A DNA stretch of 64,000 nucleotides from an uncultured Clostridia bacterium (GTDB lineage Bacteria > Bacillota > Clostridia > Oscillospirales > Acutalibacteraceae): positions 62,001 through 126,000 of the forward strand of contig CALWUI010000027.1 of assembly GCA_944384705.1 (NCBI GenBank), given 5' to 3'. Below, piece by piece: positions 30,711 to 39,765 of this stretch; the first letter of the stretch is position 1, and each line of letters begins with the position of its first letter. The notes below the pieces were generated by a model. That model was not told the DNA's origin and ran no database searches. It worked only from the letters and a program-made list of their open reading frames with translations. The position numbers and the translations under genes were made by a program.

Positions 30711-31088
30711 ATGTTTAACGAAAATTTTAAAAAATTAAGACAGTCTCATGGGTTAACACAGATGCAAATGGCAAGCAAATTAAATGTTTCTCCGTCTGCT
30801 ATCGGTATGTATGAGCAAGGTAGAAGGATGCCGGATAGTGATATGTTGAAAAAAATTTGTATGGTTTTTAACGTGAGTATGGATTACCTTTTTGATGTAG
30901 TTTTAAATAATGATGAGGATCATAAATCTGTGGACGACTTTATAGATGAAATTACTTATACCTTAAAAAAACAAAAAGGGTTAATGTTTAATGGCAGACC
31001 TATTACTCAAGAAGATAAAGAAAAAATTGTTCAGGCCATAAAATTAGCAACAGCAATAGCGATTTCTAGTGTTGGTTCTAAGGAGTAG
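30711..31088 (+). CDS. XRE/Cro-CI family repressor
   Basis: A 125-residue regulator. The N-terminal helix-turn-helix (FKKLRQSHGLTQMQMASKLNVSPSAIGMYEQGRRMPD) is of the phage-repressor type. The C-terminal half is a short helical part without a LexA-like peptidase. I chose the ATG at 30711 because AATGAGGTG lies 9 bases upstream. It stands divergent to the sigma-like gene and before an ImmA-like protease, the layout of ImmR/ImmA and Xre switches of mobile elements. Confidence 0.88.
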   Translation: MFNENFKKLRQSHGLTQMQMASKLNVSPSAIGMYEQGRRMPDSDMLKKICMVFNVSMDYLFDVVLNNDEDHKSVDDFIDEITYTLKKQKGLMFNGRPITQEDKEKIVQAIKLATAIAISSVGSKE

Positions 31089-31120
31089 TTGCGCGTCTAG
31101 GCTTTAAATTTTTATGTTTA

Positions 31121-31125
31121 GGAGG
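31121..31125 (+). promoter_or_regulatory. ribosome binding site pointing to a non-ATG start
   Basis: TTAGGAGGCGAG lies seven bases before ATT at 31133 and 31 bases before the first conventional start codon (TTG at 31157). Confidence 0.5.
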
Positions 31126-31132
31126 CGAGAAA

Positions 31133-31462
31133 ATTATAAAACAATTTGTTCGTAATTTGGTGAAAAAATATGGAACGAATTCTCCTTTTGAATTGTGCAA
31201 GAAATTAAATATAAATGTATTGTTTGTAGATCTGCCTGAGAATGTGGATGGATTTTTTTTGAACTCTAGATCAAAAAATTCTATATTGATTAAGAAAGAT
31301 TTATCCATATCAGAACAAGAAAAAGTTTGTGCGCATGAGCTCGCCCATGCTTTGCTTCATAGCTGTATTAATGCCATAAATTATGAAGAAAAAAATCCAG
31401 AGTATATTGCTTTTTTAGAAAATGAAGCAAATAGTTTTTCAAAATTTTTACTCGAACAATAG
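31133..31462 (+). CDS. ImmA/IrrE-type metalloprotease
   Basis: A short zinc protease with HELAHALLH (HEXXH motif) and a downstream Glu-rich helix (ENEANSFSKFLL) that would supply the third ligand. ImmA proteins cleave their cognate XRE repressor after DNA damage or signalling, which induces the element. The strong AGGAGG site fits an ATT start at 31133, giving 109 residues with the family-typical N-terminal helix before KKYGTNSPFELCKKL. The TTG at 31157 (101 residues) would lose that helix and has no ribosome binding site. The stop and the function are firm. The start is not. Confidence 0.8.
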   Translation: MIKQFVRNLVKKYGTNSPFELCKKLNINVLFVDLPENVDGFFLNSRSKNSILIKKDLSISEQEKVCAHELAHALLHSCINAINYEEKNPEYIAFLENEANSFSKFLLEQ

Positions 31463-31491
31463 TTTACTTTTTTATAAAAAAATGGTACAAT
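31463..31491 (+). promoter_or_regulatory. possible sigma-A promoter
   Basis: TTTACT (31463-31468) and TACAAT (31486-31491) with 17-base spacing, upstream of two small genes. Confidence 0.5.
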
Positions 31492-31523
31492 AACGTTAAT
31501 AAAGTATAAAAGAAGGCTCAATT

Positions 31524-31742
31524 ATGAATTTTTTTAATGACATTTTTATAAAAAAGTTGCTGAACAATAAGTCATCAAAACAGAAGAGAACTTTCTATGA
31601 TAAACAATTAGTTGAGAAAGAAACCAAAATAAATAATATAGACTTAAAAACAGTTGTAGCTATCTATTCTGCAGTGGATAATTTTTATTCTAGTTGTAGC
31701 AAAAATTATAAAATTATTAATATAGACTGTGTATCCAATTAA
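31524..31742 (+). CDS. hypothetical 72-residue protein
   Basis: A Lys- and Asn-rich small protein that I do not recognise. The ATG follows AAAGAAGGCTC. There is no membrane segment or known motif. It lies between the ImmA-like gene and the TM2-domain gene and could belong to either unit. Confidence 0.4.
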   Translation: MNFFNDIFIKKLLNNKSSKQKRTFYDKQLVEKETKINNIDLKTVVAIYSAVDNFYSSCSKNYKIINIDCVSN

Positions 31743-31788
31743 TTGATTGCTTTATTATAAAAAAAATAATACTGAAGGAGAGTTGTTT

Positions 31789-32139
31789 ATGAACGAGTAT
31801 GCTGTAGATCAATATTTATTAGTAAATCAAAAATATTTTCCGCAAGAAAAAATGCTGTTTTTAAAAGAGCAGCTTTTAGAACTGGATGAAAGAAGCTTTT
31901 CACTCTTATATTCATTAGATTTAAAAGATCCGCTTATATTGTTAGTTATTTCAGTTTTTTTGGGGTATTTTGGAATAGACCGTTTTTTGCTTAACGATAT
32001 AACCCTTGGTTTTTTAAAATTGATAACCTGTGGTGGATGTGGAGTTTGGGCTATTGTAGATTGTATTTTGATAATGGATAGGACTAAGGAATATAATTTT
32101 AATAAAATAATGAATTTTATTTATGGATTTTCTGCTTAA
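31789..32139 (+). CDS. TM2-domain membrane protein
   Basis: A 116-residue protein. A polar N-terminal half of about 50 residues precedes a TM2 domain: two transmembrane helices with LGYFGIDRFLLND between them and CGGCGVWAIVDCILI in the second. TM2 proteins are widespread and their molecular role is unknown. The ATG at 31789 follows AAGGAGAG. A hairpin terminator lies just downstream. Confidence 0.75.
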   Translation: MNEYAVDQYLLVNQKYFPQEKMLFLKEQLLELDERSFSLLYSLDLKDPLILLVISVFLGYFGIDRFLLNDITLGFLKLITCGGCGVWAIVDCILIMDRTKEYNFNKIMNFIYGFSA

Positions 32140-32149
32140 ATTGGACATA

Positions 32150-32201
32150 TTAACAGCACAAATTACACATATTAGTAGTTAGTGCTGTTAATTTTATTTT
32201 T
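32150..32201 (+). terminator. terminator after the TM2 gene
   Basis: A 10-bp stem, TTAACAGCAC with GTGCTGTTAA, with a 22-base loop, then TTTTATTTTT. Confidence 0.65.
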
Positions 32202-32225
32202 AATTGGTTGAAAGGAAAAAAATTT

Positions 32226-34442
32226 ATGCGCAAAGTGATTCCATATTTGAAGCCGTATTTTTGGGGGATATTATGCTGTTTTGCTTTTTTGATTGTACAG
32301 AGCTTTTGTGAACTGAGCTTGCCAAACTATATGTCGGATATTGTAAATGTTGGCATTCAGCAGGGTGGCATAGAAAACGCGGCTCCAGAAGCTATGAGTG
32401 AAAAATTTTATAGTTTATTTAAGATGTTTATGTCGGACTCGGAGCGAGATCTTTTTAATAAAAATTATAAATTAATTAAAACAGATGAAAAAGGCCCTAG
32501 CTATGAGCGTTATATAAAAAAGTATCCGCTATTAGAAAATGAGAATATTTATGTTTTAAACACTTCTAATAGTAAAAATATGAGCTCAGTATTCAATTCG
32601 GCTTGCTTTGCTATGATTAACTTTTTTAAATTATATTTTCCGGATTATAATATTTCTTTAAATAGCTACGAAAGTATTGACTTTTCTAAGATATATCAAT
32701 TAGTTCCACAGATAGAAAATACACCTGCAGAAGTCTTTGATGAGCTAAGAAAAAATAAAACGCAAATAAATCAAGAACTAACGGAACAAACATCTATCTA
32801 TATAATAAAAGAACTATATAAAGAGCTAGAAATGGATACAAACAAGATTCAAAATGATTATATTTTAAAAATTGGTTTGATCATGTTAACCTTTGCACTG
32901 ATTAGCTGTTTTGCAAGCTTAATAGTAAACTACCTTGCTTCAAAGATATCTGCAAAAACTGCAAAAAATTTAAGACATGATGTATTTAGAAAAGTTGAGA
33001 GCTTTTCGAATAATGAATTTAATAAATTCTCAATAGCATCGCTAATTACAAGAACAACAAACGATATTACGCAAATTCAAAATTTAATAATAATGAGTGT
33101 GAGGATCTTATTTTATGCACCGATAACAGCAATTGGTGGAATTATAATGGCACTAAAAAAGAGTTCATCTATGTATTGGATAATCATTTTAGGTGTCACT
33201 GTTTTAATTATGTTGATAATTGCAATTTTTGTATTGGTATTTCCAAAGTTTAAATTGATTCAAAAGCTTGTAGATAAGTTTAATTTGGTTACAAAAGAAA
33301 ATTTAACTGGAACAATGGTAATTAGAGCGTTTGGAACGCAAGAGTTCGAAGAGAAAAGATTTGACGAAGCCAACAAAAAGCTGATGCAAACAGAATTATT
33401 TACTAACAGAATAATGGTCTTTATGATGCCGGCAATGATGCTGCTGATGAATCTTGTTTCTATTTTAATTATATGGACAGGTAGCCAAAAAATAGAAAGC
33501 TCTCAGATACAGGTAGGAGATATGATTGCTTTTATGCAGTATGCAATGCAGGTAATAATGTCGTTTTTGATGATATCGGCCACTTTTATTATATTTCCTA
33601 GATCGGCTGTATCGGCTAAGAGAGTAGCCGAAGTTTTGGAGACAGAACCAGAAATAAAAGATAATTTAAAAACAGTTAAAATAAAAAAAACACAAATAAA
33701 AGGTAAAATAGAATTTAAAAATGTATGCTTTAAGTATAGCAATGCCAAAGAAAATTTACTAGAAGACATAAATTTTGTAGCTTTGCCGGGCAAAATAACT
33801 GCTTTTATAGGCCCAACTGGGTCGGGCAAATCTACGCTTATAAATTTAATTCCGCGTTTTTTTGACGTAACAAGTGGAGAAATCTTAATTGATGGAATAA
33901 ATATAAAAAATCTTTCACAAAAGGATTTACATGATATAATTGCATATGTTCCGCAAAGAGGAATGCTATTTTCTGGAGATATAGAGTCTAACTTAAAGTT
34001 TGGAGATGAAAATGCAAGTGAAAAAGATTTACAATTAGCCGCCGATATAGCACAGGCAAGCGAATTCATAGAAGCTAATAAAGATGGATTCAAACGCAAG
34101 ATATCAGAAAATGGAAGCAATGTTTCGGGAGGACAACGTCAGAGATTATCAATTGCTAGAGCTATTTTAAAAAATGCCCCAATTTATATTTTTGACGACA
34201 GTTTTTCTGCTCTAGACTTAAAAACAGATGCTGCTCTAAGAAAGGCACTCTATCAGCACACAAAAAATAATACTATTTTAGTGGTAGCACAGAGAATCAG
34301 CACGATTATAAATGCCGACCAGATCATAGTTTTAAATGACGGAAAAATAGTTGGTATAGGAACCCATGAAGACCTAATTGAAACATGTGAAACTTATAGA
34401 GATATTGCATTATCTCAGTTGCCAAAGGAGAGTTTAGCATGA
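32226..34442 (+). CDS. heterodimeric ABC exporter, subunit with degenerate ATP site
   Basis: A 738-residue type IV ABC exporter half. A 170-residue insertion, probably extracytoplasmic, lies between the first and second membrane helices (about 40-210). The ATPase domain has Walker A GPTGSGKST and signature VSGGQRQRLS, but Walker B ends in IFDDSFSALD (Asp in place of the catalytic Glu) and the switch residue is Gln (VAQRIST) in place of His. This is the known degenerate-site pattern of TM287/288-like heterodimers. The next gene overlaps it by four bases and supplies the consensus half. The likely substrate class is drugs or lipids and is unknown here. Confidence 0.9.
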   Translation: MRKVIPYLKPYFWGILCCFAFLIVQSFCELSLPNYMSDIVNVGIQQGGIENAAPEAMSEKFYSLFKMFMSDSERDLFNKNYKLIKTDEKGPSYERYIKKYPLLENENIYVLNTSNSKNMSSVFNSACFAMINFFKLYFPDYNISLNSYESIDFSKIYQLVPQIENTPAEVFDELRKNKTQINQELTEQTSIYIIKELYKELEMDTNKIQNDYILKIGLIMLTFALISCFASLIVNYLASKISAKTAKNLRHDVFRKVESFSNNEFNKFSIASLITRTTNDITQIQNLIIMSVRILFYAPITAIGGIIMALKKSSSMYWIIILGVTVLIMLIIAIFVLVFPKFKLIQKLVDKFNLVTKENLTGTMVIRAFGTQEFEEKRFDEANKKLMQTELFTNRIMVFMMPAMMLLMNLVSILIIWTGSQKIESSQIQVGDMIAFMQYAMQVIMSFLMISATFIIFPRSAVSAKRVAEVLETEPEIKDNLKTVKIKKTQIKGKIEFKNVCFKYSNAKENLLEDINFVALPGKITAFIGPTGSGKSTLINLIPRFFDVTSGEILIDGINIKNLSQKDLHDIIAYVPQRGMLFSGDIESNLKFGDENASEKDLQLAADIAQASEFIEANKDGFKRKISENGSNVSGGQRQRLSIARAILKNAPIYIFDDSFSALDLKTDAALRKALYQHTKNNTILVVAQRISTIINADQIIVLNDGKIVGIGTHEDLIETCETYRDIALSQLPKESLA

Positions 34443-36304
34443 AAAAAGAATTTAATATTAAATCTATAGGACATCACCACGGTCCTAACATAGCTACCGA
34501 GAATGCAGAAGATTTTAAAGGAACTCTTATAAAATTAGCACAGCACTTGGGTAAATATAAATTAAGTTTATTTTTTGTGATTTTGTTTGCGATTTTATCG
34601 ACAGTATTTACAATAATTGGTCCTAAATTGCTAGGCAATGCAACCACATTAATTTATGAGGGAGTTATGAACAAAATATCTGGCAGCAACACTGGAATAG
34701 ATTTTGATGCAATAGCTAGACTATTAATTTTGTTAGGACTTCTTTATGCTTTGAGTGCTATCTTTTCGTATATTCAAGGATTTTTAATGACTACTACAGC
34801 GATGAAAACAACTTATATTTTGAGAAAAGAGATTTCTTTTAAGCTAAACAAACTTCCACTCTCGTATTTTGACAAAGTTAGTACAGGAGAAATACTGTCA
34901 AGAATAACAAACGATGTTGATACTCTAAACCAAAGTTTAAATCAAAGTCTTACACAAATTTTAACTTCAGTTTCTACAGTTATTGGCATATTAGTAATGA
35001 TGTTTACGATCAATTTAGAGCTAACTTTTGTAGCCTTATTAATAATTCCAATTTCATTATCATTGATTCTTGGAATAATTAAGAAGTCTCAGAAATATTT
35101 TTACAACCAACAAAAACATCTAGGCCGTTTAAATGGACACACAGAAGAGATGTATTCTGGTCATATGATAATAAAAGCGTTTAACAAAGAGGAATATTCG
35201 GTGGGTGTTTTTGATAAGCACAACAAAACTTTATACGAATCGGCTTGGAAATCACAATTTTTGTCGGGATTAATAATGCCAGTCATGTTTTTTATTTCGA
35301 ATTTAGGCTACGTTGCGATCTGTATTATAGGTGGATACTTAGTTATAATGAATAGGTTGGCTGTTGGAGATATCCAAGCGTTTCTTCAATATGTTCGTCA
35401 GTTTACTCACCCACTAAATCAAATTGCAAATATATCTAACATCTTACAGCAAACGGCAGCGGCAGCTGAGAGAGTCTTTAATTTTTTGGACGAAAAAGAA
35501 GAAATTCCGGATAAAAAAGAACCACTTCAGATAACTTTTGAAAAAGCTTCGGCAAAAAATTCAGGCAAAATTTTTATAGATGGTTCTGTAACTTTTGACC
35601 ATGTAAAATTTGGTTACAGCAAGGAAAAAATAATAATAGAAGATTTTTCTGCAAATGTAAAACCAGGCCAAAAAGTAGCTATAGTTGGGCCTACAGGAGC
35701 AGGAAAAACTACAGTAATAAAACTTTTGATGAGATTTTATGATGTGCTTGGAGGAAGAATTTTAGTTTCGGGGCATGATATAAGGGATTATTCTAGAAAA
35801 GATTTGCGATCAATGTTTGGAATGGTGCTTCAAGATACTTGGCTTTATAATGCTTCAATAAAAGATAATATAAGGTATGGCAGTCTAGATGCAACTGACG
35901 AAGAGATTTATAATGCGGCAAGAGCTTCACATGCCGAGCATTTTATAAATACGTTGCCAGGTGGATACGATATGATTATAAATGAAGATGCGGGGAATAT
36001 TTCTGTTGGGCAAAAACAGCTGCTAACCATTGCTAGAGCGATTATTTCTAAACCCAAGATTTTGATTTTTGACGAAGCGACAAGTTCTGTGGATACACGC
36101 ACAGAGGTGTTAATTCAAAAAGCAATGGAAACTTTAATGCAGAACCGTACAAGCTTTATTATTGCACATAGATTAAGCACAATAATAAATGCCAACCTAA
36201 TTCTTGTGATGAATAATGGAAATATTGTAGAGCAAGGCGATCACAAAGATTTACTCAATAAAAACGGTTTTTACGCCAGTTTATATAATAGTCAGTTTAA
36301 ATAA
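34439..36304 (+). CDS. heterodimeric ABC exporter, subunit with catalytic ATP site
   Basis: A 621-residue partner of the previous gene, starting at an ATGA overlap. Six membrane helices (about 40-340) precede an ATPase domain with Walker A GPTGAGKTT, Walker B ILIFDEATSSVD and the switch His in IAHRLST. Its signature motif reads ISVGQKQLL, not LSGGQ. In these heterodimers the composite site built from this Walker B and the partner's signature hydrolyses ATP, so both departures sit at the non-hydrolysing site. Confidence 0.9.
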   Translation: MKKEFNIKSIGHHHGPNIATENAEDFKGTLIKLAQHLGKYKLSLFFVILFAILSTVFTIIGPKLLGNATTLIYEGVMNKISGSNTGIDFDAIARLLILLGLLYALSAIFSYIQGFLMTTTAMKTTYILRKEISFKLNKLPLSYFDKVSTGEILSRITNDVDTLNQSLNQSLTQILTSVSTVIGILVMMFTINLELTFVALLIIPISLSLILGIIKKSQKYFYNQQKHLGRLNGHTEEMYSGHMIIKAFNKEEYSVGVFDKHNKTLYESAWKSQFLSGLIMPVMFFISNLGYVAICIIGGYLVIMNRLAVGDIQAFLQYVRQFTHPLNQIANISNILQQTAAAAERVFNFLDEKEEIPDKKEPLQITFEKASAKNSGKIFIDGSVTFDHVKFGYSKEKIIIEDFSANVKPGQKVAIVGPTGAGKTTVIKLLMRFYDVLGGRILVSGHDIRDYSRKDLRSMFGMVLQDTWLYNASIKDNIRYGSLDATDEEIYNAARASHAEHFINTLPGGYDMIINEDAGNISVGQKQLLTIARAIISKPKILIFDEATSSVDTRTEVLIQKAMETLMQNRTSFIIAHRLSTIINANLILVMNNGNIVEQGDHKDLLNKNGFYASLYNSQFK

Positions 36305-36424
36305 TGTAAAATTTATAAAATATTTTATCAAATACTTCCTTTTTTTATTTTTTATGTTATAATTATTATTATTGATTTTATTTTTAAATTTCAAAATTTG
36401 TTATAGGAAGGTCTGATTTATTAT

Positions 36425-36910
36425 ATGTTAAGCGTAAAAACTAATTCTTTTAAAATTGTTGCTACTTTTATTTTAACAGTAGAGTTGCTTGCTTCTTTGT
36501 TTGGATTTAAGTGCTTTTCTAGTAGTGCACCTGGCAATAGCGCAGAAAATCCTATAGTTATTGATTCCGTCCAAGATTTAGAAGCGCTGATTGAGGATAT
36601 TAATGACGGCAACTCTTGCGCTGGTAAGTATTTTAAGCTTAGAAAAGATATAGCTGTAAAAGATGATAATAAAATTTTCTCTAACGGCAAAGAGCCATTG
36701 ATTAAAGGTAAATTTAACGGAACTTTTGATGGCAATGGATATACAATTAATTTTAAAACGAAAAATAAAACAAAAGACGAAAAAAGAATTTTGTTCGATT
36801 CTTTAGGAAAGAATGCTATGATAAAAAATTTAAATATTAAAGGAAATATAAAAGATATCGCTTTAGAAAAAAATAATAATATTAAAAATTGTCGTGTTTT
36901 AGAAGATTAG
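36425..36910 (+). CDS. secreted protein with one GLUG-like beta-helix repeat
   Basis: A 161-residue protein with a hydrophobic N-terminal segment (about 8-30) that looks like a signal or anchor. After a short linker comes the pattern (FNGTFDGNGYTINF, ILFDSLGKNAMIKNLNIKG) that begins GLUG or right-handed beta-helix proteins of the bacterial surface. Such proteins usually have many repeats. Here only one or two turns remain before the stop, so it may be a small form or a shortened relative. Reading frame and stop are clean and a terminator follows. Confidence 0.65.
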   Translation: MLSVKTNSFKIVATFILTVELLASLFGFKCFSSSAPGNSAENPIVIDSVQDLEALIEDINDGNSCAGKYFKLRKDIAVKDDNKIFSNGKEPLIKGKFNGTFDGNGYTINFKTKNKTKDEKRILFDSLGKNAMIKNLNIKGNIKDIALEKNNNIKNCRVLED

Positions 36911-36927
36911 TATATAAAAAATATTAA

Positions 36928-36968
36928 TGTCAGCAGGGTTGAGATTTAGCTGACATTTTTTTTATTTT
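36928..36968 (+). terminator. terminator between convergent genes
   Basis: TGTCAGC pairs with GCTGACA across a 14-base loop, then ATTTTTTTTATTTT. Confidence 0.75.
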
Positions 36969-36978
36969 ATAATTGCTT

Positions 36979-39606
36979 TTAAGACACATTTTTTGAGACT
37001 TTTCGTTGAAAGTCTTTTATAATTTCTACAATCGGAATGATAGAAAACGAAAGAGCTATACATTGGAAATACTCAATAGGTTTGATTTGAGTAGCTTCAA
37101 AAATCTTTGCTAAATTAGGAAAGTATATGACAAAGTTTATAAGAATAGTTGAAAAGAGCATAGACGCGATTAAATACATATTTTGACTTTTTAATTTAAA
37201 AATAGAATTTTTTAAAGAGCGTGCATTAAAAGAATGGAAAGTTTCTGTCATAGACATTGTAAAAAAAGCCATAGAAGTACCGTAGATGCTATCTATAATT
37301 TGTAATTTTCCTGTTTCTGCAATAACTCCCAAAAAGTAAGAGCTAAGAGTAATCAAAGAAATTAAAAAACCTTGATATATAATATTAAAAGTTAACCCGC
37401 CTGCAAATAAACTTTCTGATTCTGAGCGAGGGGGGTGGCTCATCAGATCTTGCTCTTCTGTCTCTACACCTAGGCATAGAGCAGGAAAAGTATCTGTTAC
37501 TAAATTTATCCAAAGAATATGAATAGGTGAAAAAATTTTGAAGCCAAGGACAGTAGCTACAAAAATAGAAATTATCTCGCTAATATTTGACGACAACAAG
37601 AATTGAACAGCTTTTTTAATGTTATCATAAATTCTTCGACCTTCTTTAACAGCAGAGACTATAGTTGCAAAATTGTCGTCAGCCAAGACCATATCGGCAA
37701 CATTTTTAGTCACATCAGTGCCGGTTATGCCCATTCCTATGCCTATATCGGCTCTTTTTATCGATGGCGCATCATTCACTCCGTCGCCAGTCATTGCAAC
37801 TACTTTGCCTAGATTTTTAAAACACTCAACAATTCTTACTTTGTGATTTGGCTGAACTCTTGCATAAACGCTGATGTTGTATATTATTTTTTTAAGTTCT
37901 TCGTCAGAGATTTTATCAAGCTCAGCTCCAGTAATTGCCTGGGATTCATCGGCTATTATATTAAGCTTTTTGCCTATTGCAACAGCGGTATCTTTGTGGT
38001 CCCCGGTTATCATAACAGGCAGAATTCCGGCTGACTTACAGCTTTTAACAGCCTCAGAAGCTTCTGGTCTAACAGGATCAATTATTCCGTCCAGGCCAAC
38101 AAATATCATTTTATTTTCGCAAAATTCACTATTTAAGTTTTTTGGCAAGTTGTTATAAAATTTGCAAGCCGCGGCCAAAACTCTGAGAGCACGCTGCGCC
38201 ATATCTTTATTTTTAGAAATAATTTTTCTGCGGACGTCTTCACTTAATTCATATATGATACCGTTTTCGATATAATGAGTACACTTTTGCAAGACAATAT
38301 CAGGTGCACCTTTTGAGTACTGAATAATTTTATTATTGTATTTATGAAACGTAGACATCATTTTTCTATTAGAATCAAAAGGAATTTCGCCGATTCTTTT
38401 TTCGATTCTATTAAGATTTATAGATTTTTCTGAAAACTCGAAAAGAGCAATTTCTGTGGGATCGCCAGTTAAATTTCCATTTTTATCCTTTTTAGCGTCG
38501 TTACAAAGTGCAAATGCGTTAACAAGAAAATTTTTATCAAAAGTAAAGTTTTCAACTACAGTCATTTTATTTTGAGTTAATGTTCCGGTTTTATCTGAGC
38601 AGATTATTTGTGTGCAACCTAAAGTTTCTACAGCAGTTAGTTTGCGGATTATAGCATTATGTTTGGCCATTTTCGTGACTCCAATAGCTAGTTGAATGGT
38701 TACAACAGCAGCTAGACCAGACGGGATAGCTGCAACAGCAAGACTTACAGATATCATAAAAATATCCAAGAGATTTTCGGTGTTCAGGTTTGAACGTGTT
38801 ATTAAGCTAAAAATAAATATAAAAGCGCAGATTGCAATTACTACAAAACTTAAAGTTTTACCAAGTTGAGTAAGTCTTTTTTGCAGCGGAGTTTTTTCAT
38901 CGACTGTTTTGTTTATAAACTTTGCAATGTTTCCCATTTGAGTATTCATTCCGGATGCCACCACAACAGCCTCTCCTCTGCCATATGCAACCGTGCTGCC
39001 AGAATACACCATGTTCTTTTGATCATTTATTGGCAAGTCATCGACATTATTTTTTTTAATTACATCAGCAGTTTTTTCTACCGGCACGGATTCTCCGGTT
39101 AAAGCGGACTCCTCTATTTTTAAGCTTTTGCTCTCAATAATTCTTGCATCAGCAGGAATCGCGTCTCCGCTTTCGAACAAAATTATATCTCCCGGAACAA
39201 TTTCACTAGTGTTTACAGATTTTACGTCTCCATCACGACGAACTTTTGCTGTAGACTTAGATAGTTTTTTAAGTGCATCTATGGCTTTTTCAGCTTTAGA
39301 TTCCTGATAAACTCCAAGTATACTGTTGGCAAATACTACAAAAAGTATAATAAAAACATCAATGAAAGATTCTCCAGAATAAATTGAAACACCAATAGAT
39401 ACACCAGCAGCAGCTAAAAGAACTAATGTCATTGGATCAGCTAACTGATTGATAAATTTTTTTATAATCGATTCTTTTTTTTCTTTTGCCAGTTCATTTT
39501 TTCCATAAGTTCCAATACGATTCGTTGCTTCTTTAGATGTTAATCCACTTGGAGTGCTATTAAAGTTTTCTAAAACTTTATTTATTCCTTCGAGATAAAA
39601 TTTCAT
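36979..39606 (-). CDS. P2-type cation-transporting ATPase, calcium-pump-like
   Basis: An 875-residue P-type ATPase with all cytoplasmic motifs: TGES, phosphorylation site SDKTGTLTQNKM, MITGDHKDTA and TGDGVNDAPSIKRADIG. It has an N-terminal cation-ATPase domain and ten predicted helices. Helices 5 and 6 keep the calcium-site residues seen in SERCA-type pumps (SSNISEI with Asn and Glu, NLVTDTFPAL with Asn, Thr and Asp). The helix 4 motif, normally PEGL with a metal-binding Glu, reads IPSGLAAVV, so that ligand is Ser. The substrate may thus be a cation other than Ca2+, or one ion fewer may be carried. Single gene, convergent with the GLUG-like gene. Confidence 0.92.
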   Translation of the reverse strand: MKFYLEGINKVLENFNSTPSGLTSKEATNRIGTYGKNELAKEKKESIIKKFINQLADPMTLVLLAAAGVSIGVSIYSGESFIDVFIILFVVFANSILGVYQESKAEKAIDALKKLSKSTAKVRRDGDVKSVNTSEIVPGDIILFESGDAIPADARIIESKSLKIEESALTGESVPVEKTADVIKKNNVDDLPINDQKNMVYSGSTVAYGRGEAVVVASGMNTQMGNIAKFINKTVDEKTPLQKRLTQLGKTLSFVVIAICAFIFIFSLITRSNLNTENLLDIFMISVSLAVAAIPSGLAAVVTIQLAIGVTKMAKHNAIIRKLTAVETLGCTQIICSDKTGTLTQNKMTVVENFTFDKNFLVNAFALCNDAKKDKNGNLTGDPTEIALFEFSEKSINLNRIEKRIGEIPFDSNRKMMSTFHKYNNKIIQYSKGAPDIVLQKCTHYIENGIIYELSEDVRRKIISKNKDMAQRALRVLAAACKFYNNLPKNLNSEFCENKMIFVGLDGIIDPVRPEASEAVKSCKSAGILPVMITGDHKDTAVAIGKKLNIIADESQAITGAELDKISDEELKKIIYNISVYARVQPNHKVRIVECFKNLGKVVAMTGDGVNDAPSIKRADIGIGMGITGTDVTKNVADMVLADDNFATIVSAVKEGRRIYDNIKKAVQFLLSSNISEIISIFVATVLGFKIFSPIHILWINLVTDTFPALCLGVETEEQDLMSHPPRSESESLFAGGLTFNIIYQGFLISLITLSSYFLGVIAETGKLQIIDSIYGTSMAFFTMSMTETFHSFNARSLKNSIFKLKSQNMYLIASMLFSTILINFVIYFPNLAKIFEATQIKPIEYFQCIALSFSIIPIVEIIKDFQRKVSKNVS

Positions 39607-39765
39607 GATATAGTTACCTCTTTTTTAGATTTATATTACAAAATAATGATATAAATTTAATTATAAAAAGTCAATTTGGTGTTAAATATTAAAAAATAAT
39701 ATTGTAAAGCAGGCTCTATGATGTTATATTTATATTAGTTTTTAAAGCAAGGAGTTTTTATTATT

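Noticed and set aside
32226-36304. Degenerate motifs in the two ABC exporter subunits as signs of decay
   Set aside because: Asp in Walker B and Gln at the switch in one subunit, with consensus Walker B in the other, is the normal asymmetric pattern of heterodimeric exporters.
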